Translations under genes and position numbers: made by a program
Shown: in pieces, positions 35,865-44,927 of the stretch
How the letters are laid out: each line of letters begins with the position of its first letter
Numbering within the stretch: the stretch's first letter is position 1
Notes under the pieces: generated by a model
Told to the model about the DNA's origin: nothing
The model's input: only the letters and a program-made list of their open reading frames with translations
The model's database searches: none
NCBI GenBank assembly: GCA_965226025.1
Contig: CBDDCD010000003.1
Coordinates: 1,302,001-1,366,000 of the forward strand
Length of the DNA stretch: 64,000 nt
Direction: 5' to 3'
Origin: Moanibacter sp965226025
Lineage (GTDB): Bacteria > Verrucomicrobiota > Verrucomicrobiia > Opitutales > UBA2987

Positions 35865-36278
35865 TTACGACTTCCTCGATTTGACTTTTGTTCGTTTTCT
35901 TGGAGGGCGCCCATATTGAGCTGAGGACTCCTGGACGAGAACTTCCGCCGGTATCCCGAGACCCTCGTGGAGACGGCGGATCATTGTGAGACTCAAGGGC
36001 CTTTTGTAGTTCAGTACTTCGGAGACTCTGCTCTTGCTTCGGAGGAACTTTTGCAAATCCACCGGCCGCAAGCCTTCCTGCTCCATTCGGAACTTGATCG
36101 CTTCGATTGGATCCGGTTTTTCAATGGGATGGTTCTCTTCTTCGTAGCGTTCGACAAGGATCGACCAAAGTTCCAACTCATCCATGTCGGGCGAACCTGA
36201 AGGTGCATCCATCAAGGACTCGATCCTCTCCAGTGCTGCTCGGTGTTCGGTTTCGGTTTTGATGACTTTCGGTTTCAT
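35865..36278 (-). CDS. higA: HigA-like antitoxin (HTH, Xre type)
   Basis: The 137-residue protein has an N-terminal helical arm with ELWSILVERYEEENHPIEKPDPIEAI, the hallmark of HigA antitoxins fused to this motif. A helix-turn-helix follows: PVDLQKFLRSKSRVSEVLNYKRPLSLTMIRRLHEGL (~residues 75-110). A basic tail is at the C-terminus. It lies 21 bases downstream of the HigB-like gene in the same direction, the toxin-first order characteristic of higBA. It should neutralise the toxin and repress the operon through an operator, for which the palindrome at 36629-36669 is the best candidate. Confidence 0.9.
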   Translation of the reverse strand: MKPKVIKTETEHRAALERIESLMDAPSGSPDMDELELWSILVERYEEENHPIEKPDPIEAIKFRMEQEGLRPVDLQKFLRSKSRVSEVLNYKRPLSLTMIRRLHEGLGIPAEVLVQESSAQYGRPPRKRTKVKSRKS

Positions 36279-36299
36279 GGGTCTCTATATCAGCGCCGA

Positions 36300-36593
36300 T
36301 TAGATGGTTTCCGCGTCAATTCTGTCGTACTGTACATGTGTGCCTATAAAACGAATGAACACGATTCCGATGTCGTATCGAACATGCACCACCAGACGGT
36401 ATGTGTTTCCCCTGATATTGAACACGACCCGGTTGTCCGGAAGAAAGTCCGCTGACCCGTAGCGCTCCCTTATCTCCTGAGGTGTCTGCCAGTCAGCAAC
36501 TTTGACTTCATGGTACCAGGATTTCAGAGCTCCTTCCGCATCAGCATGGGATTCCCAGAATTCTCCCAGGGCCTTCCTCGCGATAATTCTCAT
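36300..36593 (-). CDS. higB: HigB-like toxin (mRNA interferase family)
   Basis: The 97-residue protein reads MRIIARKALGEFWESHADAEGALKSWYHEVKVADW, with DFLPDNRVVFNIRGNTYRLVVHVRYDIGIVFIRFIGTH. This is the standard HigB RelE-fold pattern (strands NRVVFNIRGN.. and FIRFIGTHVQYDRID). HigB proteins cut mRNA at the ribosome. Arg/His residues in the last two strands are the usual active-site positions and are retained. ATG 36593 is the first gene of the higBA operon. A perfect 19-bp inverted repeat lies 36 bases upstream of its start. Confidence 0.9.
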   Translation of the reverse strand: MRIIARKALGEFWESHADAEGALKSWYHEVKVADWQTPQEIRERYGSADFLPDNRVVFNIRGNTYRLVVHVRYDIGIVFIRFIGTHVQYDRIDAETI

Positions 36594-36628
36594 TCATTGC
36601 GACAGATATAAATCTTGTGTCCATAGAC

Positions 36629-36669
36629 CACAAGTAGAAAGTTCCCATTTTGGGAACTTTCTACTTGTG
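36629..36669. promoter_or_regulatory. Perfect 19-bp hairpin upstream of higBA, candidate operator
   Basis: The arms CACAAGTAGAAAGTTCCCA (36629-36647) and the reverse complement (36651-36669) are separated by TTT only. They lie between the HigB start and the convergent neighbour's end. HigA binds such palindromes in known systems, but the fit here is inferred from position. Confidence 0.6.
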
Positions 36670-36744
36670 ACAGTACCTCCGAGGAGTTTCGAAATAGACG
36701 GTCAGAGGCAATGGAATCCTAAGTTGGATGGGAATCTTAGTCCG

Positions 36745-37884
36745 TCAACCATTCGGAACGATGGTCGCCTTGACGCACTGCATCGACATAGCGCAGTCGA
36801 TGGCTTTGGCGACGCCTGATTCGCTGAAGGGGAACTGGGTCTGCATTCGATGCCAGGGGTAACGGTCTCGGGCCCGGTCGAGCATATCGATGGCCAGGGG
36901 AATATCATTGGCGGTGAAGGCCCAACTGCCCAACAGGTTGATGTCTTTCATGCAGATACGATGCCAGTTGGTTTCGATGGAACCGGCATCGGTAAACTGG
37001 CCCATCTCGACGTAGGTTCCGCCGTCCCGCAGCATTTCGATTCCCTCGGGACCGGCGGATGGATGGCCGGAACAGTCCACGACCAAATCCGCCCCGTAAC
37101 CTCCCACGATATCAAGGACGGCATTGATGCGGGCTTCCGAAGTCTCATGAGTTTCGATTGATACCGTGGTGACGGCGCCGAATTCGCGACACAGAGCCAA
37201 GCGAGGTTCTTCCGGGGCGCCTACCACCACGACGCGGCCCGCTCCCATCTCCTGGGCAGCGACTAACGCCAGCACTCCGATCGGTCCGGAGCCCTGAACC
37301 ACGACGGTATCACCCACCCGGAATCCGCCGACTGAAACGGCCCGATTAAGGGCCCGCACACAAGAGGTCAGAGGCTCGGAGAGGGACCCGAGCATCAGCG
37401 ACATACTATCGGGCAGTCGGTATATCTTGGTGGCCGGCAGCATATCCAGGTCGACGTAAACCATTTCCGCCCAACCTCCCCAGAGGTGAGGTGGTTTCTC
37501 GAATGGAAAGTAGCGACCATAGTAGGTCGGATTGAGGCAGCGATTGGCGGTGGCTGGATAATGAACACAATAATAACACACGCCACACGGCATCAGTGGC
37601 GGCAGCATGACTTTGCTGCCGAGGTCGAGCGGTTGGCCCATGAAGTCCTGCTTCAACTCGGGTCCGATTTCCGTGATCACTCCTGCGAGTTCGTGGCCTA
37701 AGGTAAAGGGCCATGGCAGTGGCTTGGGCCAATGCCCTTTCAAGATATGCAGATCGGTGCCACACACCCCACAGGCTCCGATCTCGATTAGGGCAGCCTT
37801 GTCAGGAACCTTCGGCCGGGGCACGGACCTGATTTCTGGACTGCTACCCGGACCATCGAATGTTGCTACTGCGACCGACTGCAT
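36745..37884 (-). CDS. Zn-dependent alcohol/sugar dehydrogenase (MDR family)
   Basis: The protein has a catalytic zinc Cys in GACGVCGTDLHILKGH, with GHELAG as the His-Glu pair. The structural zinc site is CGVCYYCVHYPATANRC (four Cys). The Rossmann fold is GDTVVVQGSGPIGVLALVAAQEMGAGRVVVVG. It resembles threonine/sorbitol-type dehydrogenases. GTG 37923 would add 13 residues; ATG 37884 (MQSVAVATFDGPGSSP) fits the family start better. The predicted reaction is NAD(P)-dependent oxidation of a polyol or aldonic-acid hydroxyl. The stop at 36745 is ~75 bases from the higBA hairpin, with no operon partner. Confidence 0.85.
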   Translation of the reverse strand: MQSVAVATFDGPGSSPEIRSVPRPKVPDKAALIEIGACGVCGTDLHILKGHWPKPLPWPFTLGHELAGVITEIGPELKQDFMGQPLDLGSKVMLPPLMPCGVCYYCVHYPATANRCLNPTYYGRYFPFEKPPHLWGGWAEMVYVDLDMLPATKIYRLPDSMSLMLGSLSEPLTSCVRALNRAVSVGGFRVGDTVVVQGSGPIGVLALVAAQEMGAGRVVVVGAPEEPRLALCREFGAVTTVSIETHETSEARINAVLDIVGGYGADLVVDCSGHPSAGPEGIEMLRDGGTYVEMGQFTDAGSIETNWHRICMKDINLLGSWAFTANDIPLAIDMLDRARDRYPWHRMQTQFPFSESGVAKAIDCAMSMQCVKATIVPNG

Positions 37885-38139
37885 AAGTTGATAACAAATC
37901 GCCTTCCGGGCGATAGACGACACTATTTTGTCAATATAGAGGGCATCTAAATTGCCGTGTATCTGGTCTCGGACTCTAGCGGGTATCGAGCACTAACGAA
38001 GCCTGCGAGTTCGACAAGATTCATCGCAGACCGGATCAACTGGGGATGAAACTATCGGCATATAAGAAAACTAAATGCCCGTGTCCCGTCCATTGAGACT
38101 TCTGATCGCATCACCGTTGGTGGTGGAATACGTGAGTAA

Positions 38140-38460
38140 TTCGACGATCTCGCGATTGACTTCGACATCTCCAAACCACCGGGTACTTGGGTCAGGACAT
38201 TCGGCCTTGCAGGACGTCAGGCTTCTAAGTACGATCGAACAAGGACAAACAAAGAGATTGTTATCGATCTTCTTGAAAAATTGCCTGAAAAGGCTTCGCT
38301 TCGAGACATTGCAAAGGAGATTGAGTTCGTAGCCGGTATTCGAGAAGGTTTCGAGCAAATCGATCGGGGCGAAGGAACGGAAGCGTCAGAGGTGAAGAAG
38401 GACGTTGCGGTTTCCCGATTCTGGCACGGATCTATGAGCCTAGACGTTGAGGACGTTTGA
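38140..38460 (+). pseudogene. Relic of a small antitoxin-like gene
   Basis: The frame open after TAA 38137-38139 has no ATG or GTG start but reads as protein. It has FDDLAIDFDISKPPGTWVRTFG and then IVIDLLEKLPEKASLRDIAKEIEF, GIREGFEQIDRGEGTEASEVK. The second half resembles short antitoxins with an I-E-x-GI-x-Q-x-D-x-G-x pattern. No toxin gene follows. It is most likely a decayed remnant. Weak evidence. Confidence 0.35.
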
Positions 38461-38530
38461 GTTCCTGGCGACTTATTGTTCAAGGATGGCGCGGAAGGGA
38501 GATTCCGGCAGACCGATTTTTTCAGTTGTT

Positions 38531-39670
38531 TCACACGTGCTCGAGCGGCCACTCCCAGAAAAGCAAGGGCAGAACATCACCAGCAAAATCCGAAATGCGC
38601 TCCGGTCCGAATAGGAGCTTGGCCAGTTCCTGACGACTAACGGTTGCGGATTCATCGCCGCGAGCGAGTGCGAATTTGCCGTCCATCTCCGTAACGGTGA
38701 TGTCATCGAGCCCGAATCCGTCTAGGATACCGCGCGGATCGATGATGGTGAGCATCCCCCAATAGTTTATGTCGCACGGTACTGAGATGGACTTCAGGAA
38801 TTCGGCAAACCGATGTCCGGTATCGGGCGCCACCAGCGTCAGTTCGCGGCTGGGCGCTACCCTTTCCTGATGTCCGGGAGTGAGCTGTCCACCTCGCTCG
38901 CCAATTCGCCGGCCGAACACTTTTCGGACAAGACCGGCAACCCGGTCAGCTTGGCCGCCCCATTCAATGATCTGGTCTTTCCTTTCGATGCAGTAGGCAA
39001 CAGGCGTGTCATCCTGCCATGCTATGGCATACTGTTTTTTACCTTGGAGTTCTGGGTCGCTGCCGGCCGCCAACAGCGCACCCATGATCTCCTGGGTCCG
39101 CCGGCCTCCCAATTGGTCCGCCTGGCGCAGGCAGACTATCTCGGAAATGATCTCGTCGTTGAACTCGGTTCCTTCGGTGACGCTCAACTCGTCAGGCAGC
39201 TCGGGGAAAAGGCCGATATTTGAATGGTTCAAACGATAATTGCATCGGGAACCGGCATCTCCCCAACCCATGCGGTGGTACCAATCGCTGATGTTGGTGG
39301 ACAAGCGCCCGACCTGACATCCGATCTCGGCCATGTATTCGACGGCCGCTGTCATCACCTTTGTGGCCAGTCCGTGCCCCCGATAGGCGGGGCGGGTTGC
39401 CACACAGTTGAATCCACCGGCTCGGATTCGCCCGCTCCCGGCTTCAACCGTATTCATCCACATCGCGGCCGTACTGACGACACGTTCGCCGTCTTTGACG
39501 ATCATGATGTTTTCAGCATTCTTCTGGTTGTAGATGAATGAGTAGTCCGTCCCAATGGTCGGCTCCCAGCCTCGACTAAGGCGCATCACTTCGTTGGCCA
39601 GATCGAGGATCCCGTCCAACTCATCAGCGTGCGCCCTGCGCGGTCCATCAAGGGTGGGGATAGAGCTCAT
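38531..39670 (-). CDS. GNAT acetyltransferase, Eis-like two-domain type
   Basis: The 379-residue protein has an N-terminal GNAT core with ENIMIVKDGERVVSTAAMW and a CoA loop: GGFNCVATRPAYRGHGLATKVMTAAVEYM (R-G-H-G-L-A, ~residues 95-100). LSTNISDWYHRMGWGDAG follows. A second half has a sterol-carrier-like C-terminus, DDITVTEMDGKFALARGDE. This layout matches Eis-type acetyltransferases, which acetylate amines such as aminoglycosides or polyamines, but the substrate here is unknown. ATG 39670 is the natural start. The 39671-39889 interval upstream shows nothing else. Confidence 0.8.
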   Translation of the reverse strand: MSSIPTLDGPRRAHADELDGILDLANEVMRLSRGWEPTIGTDYSFIYNQKNAENIMIVKDGERVVSTAAMWMNTVEAGSGRIRAGGFNCVATRPAYRGHGLATKVMTAAVEYMAEIGCQVGRLSTNISDWYHRMGWGDAGSRCNYRLNHSNIGLFPELPDELSVTEGTEFNDEIISEIVCLRQADQLGGRRTQEIMGALLAAGSDPELQGKKQYAIAWQDDTPVAYCIERKDQIIEWGGQADRVAGLVRKVFGRRIGERGGQLTPGHQERVAPSRELTLVAPDTGHRFAEFLKSISVPCDINYWGMLTIIDPRGILDGFGLDDITVTEMDGKFALARGDESATVSRQELAKLLFGPERISDFAGDVLPLLFWEWPLEHV

Positions 39671-39889
39671 TTCAACAATGCAGGAGAAGGATCAGGCATC
39701 CATATGCTCCCGAGCGATATAGAGTATGCAGCGCCGGATTAAATGTTCAATCTGAAGCTTGCCGGAATACCCGTGGATGGAACTTACCCTTTCGACAGTC
39801 GGACTGGATGGAAGATATCCACTGAAAGTCGCCACCGAAAGTAATGTAGAGAGAGGAGAAAGGGATCTCGTATTTAGCCGAGAAACCTG

Positions 39890-39926
39890 AATCCTCCCCA
39901 GGGCAAGCCTGGGGGATCCTTTAGGG
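39890..39926. repeat. Short inverted repeat, CCCCCAGGCTTG family, copy 2
   Basis: AATCCTCCCCAGGGCAAGCC followed by TGGGGGATCC is the reverse of the element at 2836-2866. Confidence 0.5.
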
Positions 39927-39974
39927 GCGGAGTCGGTGCGTTGTGTAGCCGGAAAACACGGATATATTCTGAAG

Positions 39975-40769
39975 TCAATACCCCGCCAGCAGCGTCCGCA
40001 AATACGCAGCAGCCAGTCGTACCTGCTCGACGCGATCCTTCTCTTCTCCTTCGTAGACGATCGAGATACAACCGTTGTAGTTGATGTTCTTGATGAGGGA
40101 GGCAATGCGTTCGTAATCAAGCCACTCCTCTCTGCCGGTCTCGATCTTGTAGAACTTGGTTCTGATATACATGGCGTGAGGTAGGGTCTGTTCCATGTAG
40201 CCGTAGAAATCGTGGGCGGGATCTGTTTCGCCGCGCGGGGCCGATCCCGGGGAACCGGTCCACTGCCCGGTATCGACGATAAAATTGAAATTGTCGCGGT
40301 TCGTCTCTTGGCGAATCCTCAACATCGCATCACCCGTTACGGGGTGATTTTGCAGACCGACTGCGACTCCCTTGGTGGCGGCGTAATCGGCCACTTCCTG
40401 ATATCCGGCGATCATGCCCGGCCAGGTTTCTTCGCCGTCGCCATTTTTATCAGGCACAGTGGCGCAGAACATTCGAATAATAGGCGATCCGAGAAACGCG
40501 GCCAGATCGACGGCTTCTTTCGAAGTTGCGGTATGTTCGGCCCTCTCCATCGCGGTCCCGTGAAACAGACCGCTGACTCCGATGTAACCGATGGGGAGAC
40601 CGTATTTGAGACACAGCGCCTTGATGCTGCTGAGGTACTGTGGGTCGGTCGATTCAAAAGCCCGCTGGTGGAAATCCACGACGTCGAGCCTGAGATTGTA
40701 GGCGATCTTGATGAAATCTTCGACGCTGGTGTCGGTCAGGCTGAGGTAGTTACATCCAATTTTGATCAT
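39975..40769 (-). CDS. Sugar phosphate isomerase/epimerase family TIM-barrel protein
   Basis: The 264-residue protein reads MIKIGCNYLSLTDTSVEDFIKIAYNLRLDVVDFHQRAF. Likely metal-site segments are AVGLQNHP, NFIVDTGQWTG and MYIRTKFYKIETG, with a closing NYNGCISIVYEG. These are standard for the xylose-isomerase-like (AP endonuclease 2) superfamily of IolE, LigE-like and hydroxypyruvate isomerases. It would isomerise or epimerise a ketose or inositol derivative. It is on the same strand as, and ~110 bases downstream of, a Gfo/Idh oxidoreductase, a common pairing in inositol- and sugar-acid catabolism. Confidence 0.82.
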   Translation of the reverse strand: MIKIGCNYLSLTDTSVEDFIKIAYNLRLDVVDFHQRAFESTDPQYLSSIKALCLKYGLPIGYIGVSGLFHGTAMERAEHTATSKEAVDLAAFLGSPIIRMFCATVPDKNGDGEETWPGMIAGYQEVADYAATKGVAVGLQNHPVTGDAMLRIRQETNRDNFNFIVDTGQWTGSPGSAPRGETDPAHDFYGYMEQTLPHAMYIRTKFYKIETGREEWLDYERIASLIKNINYNGCISIVYEGEEKDRVEQVRLAAAYLRTLLAGY

Positions 40770-40790
40770 GGTTGGCTATCCTTTCACCTA

Positions 40791-40823
40791 TAATCGAACA
40801 TCACAATCGTAAGCGTAATCGAC
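40791..40823. repeat. Half-copy of the TCGATTGCGCTTACGATT family
   Basis: TCACAATCGTAAGCGTAATCGA lies upstream of the isomerase start. Only one arm is clear. Confidence 0.5.
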
Positions 40824-40879
40824 CTTGTAACCATTCGAGAGCCCTCGCCCCTCCACGAGAAGAAGGACGAGGACGATTT

Positions 40880-41869
40880 CTAACCCACGTCCTCCACTTT
40901 TCCCGACTGGGCCGATTTATAGACGGCTTCGGTCAACTGGGCGACCCGCAGACCGCAGATCGGCGGTGCCTGTACTTCAGCGTCCTCCCTGATTGCTTCT
41001 ACGAAGTTGTGCAGCGGCGCCTTCCCTTTGCTCGCGTCACTGGGTAGGACAATGTCCTCGCCAGTTCGGTGGAGTCTTAGCGGCTCTGGGTCGCCGAATC
41101 GCAACTCTCCCTCGGTGCCATAGAAGGTGAATTCCTCTCGCCAAGCCGGCGACAGTGACGTAAATGCGAGGGTACCTATAGCGCCGTTCGTGAATTCCAC
41201 CACGACGCCGGTCAGAACATCCACCAGGATTCCCTCTTGACTGATGAAGGCCTGAACCCGCCTCGGCTCCAGACCGGTCGTCCAAAGCAAGGTATCGTTG
41301 ATGTGACTGCCGGTATCTATGAAATGACCGCCGCCCGAAAGCGCCGGATCGCCGCGCCACTTGTCACCCGGTTGAAAGGCGCGGAGACAATTCTGCGCAA
41401 TTAACACGTTCAGGAAGCGAACCTCTCCGATGGCGCCTTTCTGGATCAACTGACGGGCACGGATGAACTTGCCCAGGCCGTGTCGCTGATAGGCTACGGC
41501 AAGTACTCTCCCGTTTCGCTCCGCTGCTGAGATGAATTCCCTTGCCGCTGACGCTGTTGTCGCCATCGGTTTTTCGACCATCACGTGAAGTCCGGCATCC
41601 AAACAGGACCGGACGTGGTCATGATGGTGAGTATGGGGTGTGGCAATGACGACGGCTTCCAACCCATCTTTCCCCAGCATTTCGGGCAACTCTGCATACT
41701 GACGAACGCCCTCATGGGCGCGGCCGAGAGTAGCCTTAAGGCGCTCCAGCGACGCCGGATGCGGATCGCAGGCTGCTACAATCTCGACGTCGTCGCGTTG
41801 CATCATTTGTCGGGCATGATGGTTTCCCATCCCGCCGGCGCCTATTACTCCCATACGAAGAGGTTCCAT
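40880..41869 (-). CDS. Gfo/Idh/MocA-family oxidoreductase
   Basis: The 329-residue protein starts MEPLRMGVIGAGGMGNHHARQMMQRDDVEIVAACD, a dinucleotide fold. The family signature EKP is present in GLHVMVEKPMATTASAARE. Substrate-side motifs GGGHFIDTGSHINDTLLW (with the catalytic Asp/His of D-x3-H) follow. It would oxidise or reduce a sugar or inositol with NAD(P). It runs in the same direction as the isomerase-like gene downstream, so the two probably form a transcription unit. ATG 41869 is 72 bases from the divergent desaturase. Confidence 0.88.
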   Translation of the reverse strand: MEPLRMGVIGAGGMGNHHARQMMQRDDVEIVAACDPHPASLERLKATLGRAHEGVRQYAELPEMLGKDGLEAVVIATPHTHHHDHVRSCLDAGLHVMVEKPMATTASAAREFISAAERNGRVLAVAYQRHGLGKFIRARQLIQKGAIGEVRFLNVLIAQNCLRAFQPGDKWRGDPALSGGGHFIDTGSHINDTLLWTTGLEPRRVQAFISQEGILVDVLTGVVVEFTNGAIGTLAFTSLSPAWREEFTFYGTEGELRFGDPEPLRLHRTGEDIVLPSDASKGKAPLHNFVEAIREDAEVQAPPICGLRVAQLTEAVYKSAQSGKVEDVG

Positions 41870-41941
41870 TATTCAAAATGATGTTTCCTTTAAGGCCGTT
41901 CTCCTTTACAAAAGAGACGTGTTTTCAGAAAGGAAAGGAAA

Positions 41942-43090
41942 ATGACTGCCAACTACACTCCCCTTGAAGATGTTCGTAAGACACTTCGTGTCCAATGGTA
42001 TCGATGCCCAATACCGGTTGATCGTCTGCGTGAGCTGAGCAAGCCGAGCGACCTACAGGGCTGGTTTCAGTCGCTCGGACATCTCGCCATTTTCACCGCT
42101 ACGGGTGTCATAACCTACGCCTTCTTTCTCCAGCAAAACTGGATCGGGTTTGGGCTTGCCCTCCTCTTTCATGGGTCTATTGCGGCCTTCATGGGTTCCG
42201 CCTGCCATGAATTGGGACACGGAACCGTATTCAAAACCAAGGGGCTGAATCGTTTCTTTCTATGGATCTATACAGTTCTTTCCTATCATAATCACCGCGA
42301 TTATGCCATGAGCCACACTTACCATCACCGTTACACTCTTCATCCGGAGGGTGATCGGGAGGTGGAATTGCCGAAAAATCCCAGCCTAAGAGCGCTGTTC
42401 TTGCTGCAGCTTGCGACTTTCAACTTCGGCGGTGGATTCGAAGCGGGCGGCCTCATTCCCATCATGAAAAGGACTCTTTCGACTGCGATGGCCAGATTCC
42501 CAGGAGAGAGAGAATGGATAGAAGCATTGTATGAGGACTGCCCGGAGGAGCGCCGAAGGGCGGTCAATTGTGCGAGGGTCACCGTCCTCTTCCATATCGC
42601 TGTGATCGCGATTGCGATTATTTCCAAGGTATGGCTACTCCCGCTGCTCATTACCTTAGCACCATTTTTCGGTAACATCTGGCGTTACCTCGTCGGTGTT
42701 CCGATGCACTGCGGACTTCGGGATAATGTTCCCGACTTTCGTCTCTGTGTCCGCTCTATTACTCTGGATCCACTTTCCTCCTTTCTCTACTGGCGCATGA
42801 ACTGGCATTTGGAACACCACATGTACGCGAGCGTACCGTGCTATAATCTGGCTATGCTGTATCAAGAGATCGCAGATGATATGCCGAAACCGCGCACGCT
42901 GTTCGGGGCTTGGCGGGAGATGCGCGCGATCTGGCGGCAGCAGCAGGTAGATCCCGGCTATCAGTTCGATACTCCATTACCCGAAACTGCCGGACGTCTG
43001 CCAATTGCGGATCAGGATCCGATGGGCGCATCCATCGGCGATCTGGCACCGGAAGTTCTGTCGGTAGAGCAGGGGAGTCCGGCCGGGTAA
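41942..43090 (+). CDS. Membrane fatty acid desaturase-like protein
   Basis: The 382-residue protein has the three histidine boxes of membrane di-iron desaturases: HELGH (GSACHELGHGT, ~residue 86), HTYHH (MSHTYHHRYT, ~126) and HLEHHMY (~286). Hydrophobic segments match the topology, for example LAIFTATGVITYAFFLQQ and VLFHIAVIAIAIISKVWLLPLLITLAPFF. It would introduce a double bond or hydroxyl into a lipid acyl chain, or act on a sterol or carotenoid-like substrate. ATG 41942 has a purine-rich AGGAAAGGAAA site. It diverges from the Gfo/Idh gene. Confidence 0.88.
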   Translation: MTANYTPLEDVRKTLRVQWYRCPIPVDRLRELSKPSDLQGWFQSLGHLAIFTATGVITYAFFLQQNWIGFGLALLFHGSIAAFMGSACHELGHGTVFKTKGLNRFFLWIYTVLSYHNHRDYAMSHTYHHRYTLHPEGDREVELPKNPSLRALFLLQLATFNFGGGFEAGGLIPIMKRTLSTAMARFPGEREWIEALYEDCPEERRRAVNCARVTVLFHIAVIAIAIISKVWLLPLLITLAPFFGNIWRYLVGVPMHCGLRDNVPDFRLCVRSITLDPLSSFLYWRMNWHLEHHMYASVPCYNLAMLYQEIADDMPKPRTLFGAWREMRAIWRQQQVDPGYQFDTPLPETAGRLPIADQDPMGASIGDLAPEVLSVEQGSPAG

Positions 43091-43240
43091 GGCCTGAACG
43101 AGGAGCGCACCTTCAACTACAATTGCCGCAGGTACCGGAGGACAATCCCTTTCCCGATTCTCCGGTCTTTTCCTACGGACACCGTGTTGTCCAGGGTTTG
43201 GTCTGGGATCTCGAAACCTTTCCTTTCTGTATTTCAGAAT

Positions 43241-44770
43241 TCAGAATCTCCGCGGCGGCTGATCGAGGCTTCGGGAGACGTAATTCACGATTACCGCCCG
43301 CCGCGGAGTATCGTTCATCCAGGGATAAGCGCCGTGGATCTGGGCTGATCCCATGAAGAGCACGACATCCCCAGCTTTCATTTCAACGTGCTTGACTAAA
43401 CCCCGGTCGTCTTCCATCGAGCGCACGCCATCGGGCAGGGGATAGTGGCACTTGTGACTGCCCGGTATGCAGACAAAACCGCCGTCGCCGGCATTCACGT
43501 CGACAAGCTGCCAGGCCACATTGATTGTTTCGCAGTATGATCTTCCGTTTTGCAGGACGTAATGGTTCCGTGGCGTGCTTGGCACGGTGCCGCTGTGCAT
43601 GGAATGGCCGGAAGATCCCTTTTCGTAGATAATGGCGCGTTCCGCATCCAGGACAAATCCGCTCCCGGACATCCAATTCATTCGTTCTACCACGGCCGGG
43701 TTGGCGATCATACGCCGAAATGGCACACTGTGCGGATTGGGGAGCTCAAAGAGGCCCTTGAGCGAGGAGAGGCCGGTTCCTGCCAGGCGCTTCGAGCCGC
43801 GGGACAATTCCTCTCCTTTTTCAATTACGTCGGAGTGAACGTCGATCGCTTTGTTTGCGGCTGCCAACCACTCTTCGTCCATGACCCCTCACAGGACAAG
43901 GTGGCCGCAAAGGTCCCAGTGGTAGAATTCCTTCTCATCGATTGGGGAATCGGGATCCCGAATAAGGATCGAGGGGTGGTAGGTGCCGGGATCGTCATCT
44001 ACCCAGCATCGCTTGCCGTCCGAGTGCACGATTGGTGCCGGGTTGGGACGGTCGACTCCCATCACAATGCGCTGTTCGGGAGACATTTCGTCGACCCAAA
44101 CCGGATCCACCCGGTCACCTTCCTGAATCGGGGCTGAGTTGGATCTGCGTACGAGTTCTCCGATGTAACCGTAGCGCAGAAGCCTTAGTGGTCCGTTTCC
44201 CATCCAGGGCCGCACCCCGTGCAGGACGGTTTCGGTGCAGAGAAGGAGATCGCCCGCCTTCAACGTTGGCTGTATTGGGAGACCCAAATCATTGGATCCT
44301 TGAAGGATGTCGGCTGGAGTCTCCACGCTGCTCTTGTGGGTGCCGGGAACCAAGGTGAAGCCGCCTTCACCTTGGTTGACATCAGTCAGCGCCCAGAGCA
44401 CCAGTAGGCCCTGGACAAAACGAGTCTCCTGGATGTGGAAGTAAGAACGCGACCAATTGCGAGGTTCGTTGCCGCCGCTCATCGGTTCAACGGTTCTGTC
44501 GCTTATTAGACGCGGGGGCCGATTGAGCCGGAATTTCTGTCCAAAACAGATCTGCTCGAGGTATCGAGTGAGCACGGGATGCTCTTGCAGGGCGATGAAC
44601 GGATCACGCCATGGCGCACCCCATTCCAGCATTCCATCACTTCCGCCGACTTGATCGATGGCGCGGTTGCAGGCCGTCACCTCTTCCTGGGTAAGCGCGT
44701 TGCGCGCGATCAAATATCCCGTGACGTCGAGACAGTAAGCTTCTTCATGAGTCAATGGTCCAACCTTCAT
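43241..44770 (-). pseudogene. Double-domain PhyH protein with one in-frame TGA between the domains
   Basis: From ATG 44770 (MKVGPLTHEEAYCLDVTGYLIARNAL) one frame continues to 43241, 509 codons, broken only by TGA at 43889-43891 (codon 294). Reading through gives FYHWDLCGHLVL-stop-GVMDEEWLAAANKAID, which is the start of a second PhyH domain. The TGA lies in a conserved strand and is probably a CGA or GGA mutated to TGA. The N-domain has YFHIQETRF and GGFTLVPGTHKSS, and the C-domain NHYVLQNGRSY and GGFVCIPGSHKC; neither shows a canonical HxD motif. As separate frames the open parts are 43889-44770 and 43241-43882. The start at 44917 would add non-conserved residues. Confidence 0.75.
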
Positions 44771-44927
44771 GTTGTTTATTTGGTATTTCGTCTTTTTGGA
44801 AACCGGATGTTTCAGTCTCGATTGATCGGGGCTCCCAAAAGCCTGCCGAAGTGGAATCGGCGGCTGGAGTTGATTTTCGAAACGATAAGAGCCTTTTCCA
44901 GCCGGCGCACCTAACACGAAAGTCGGG

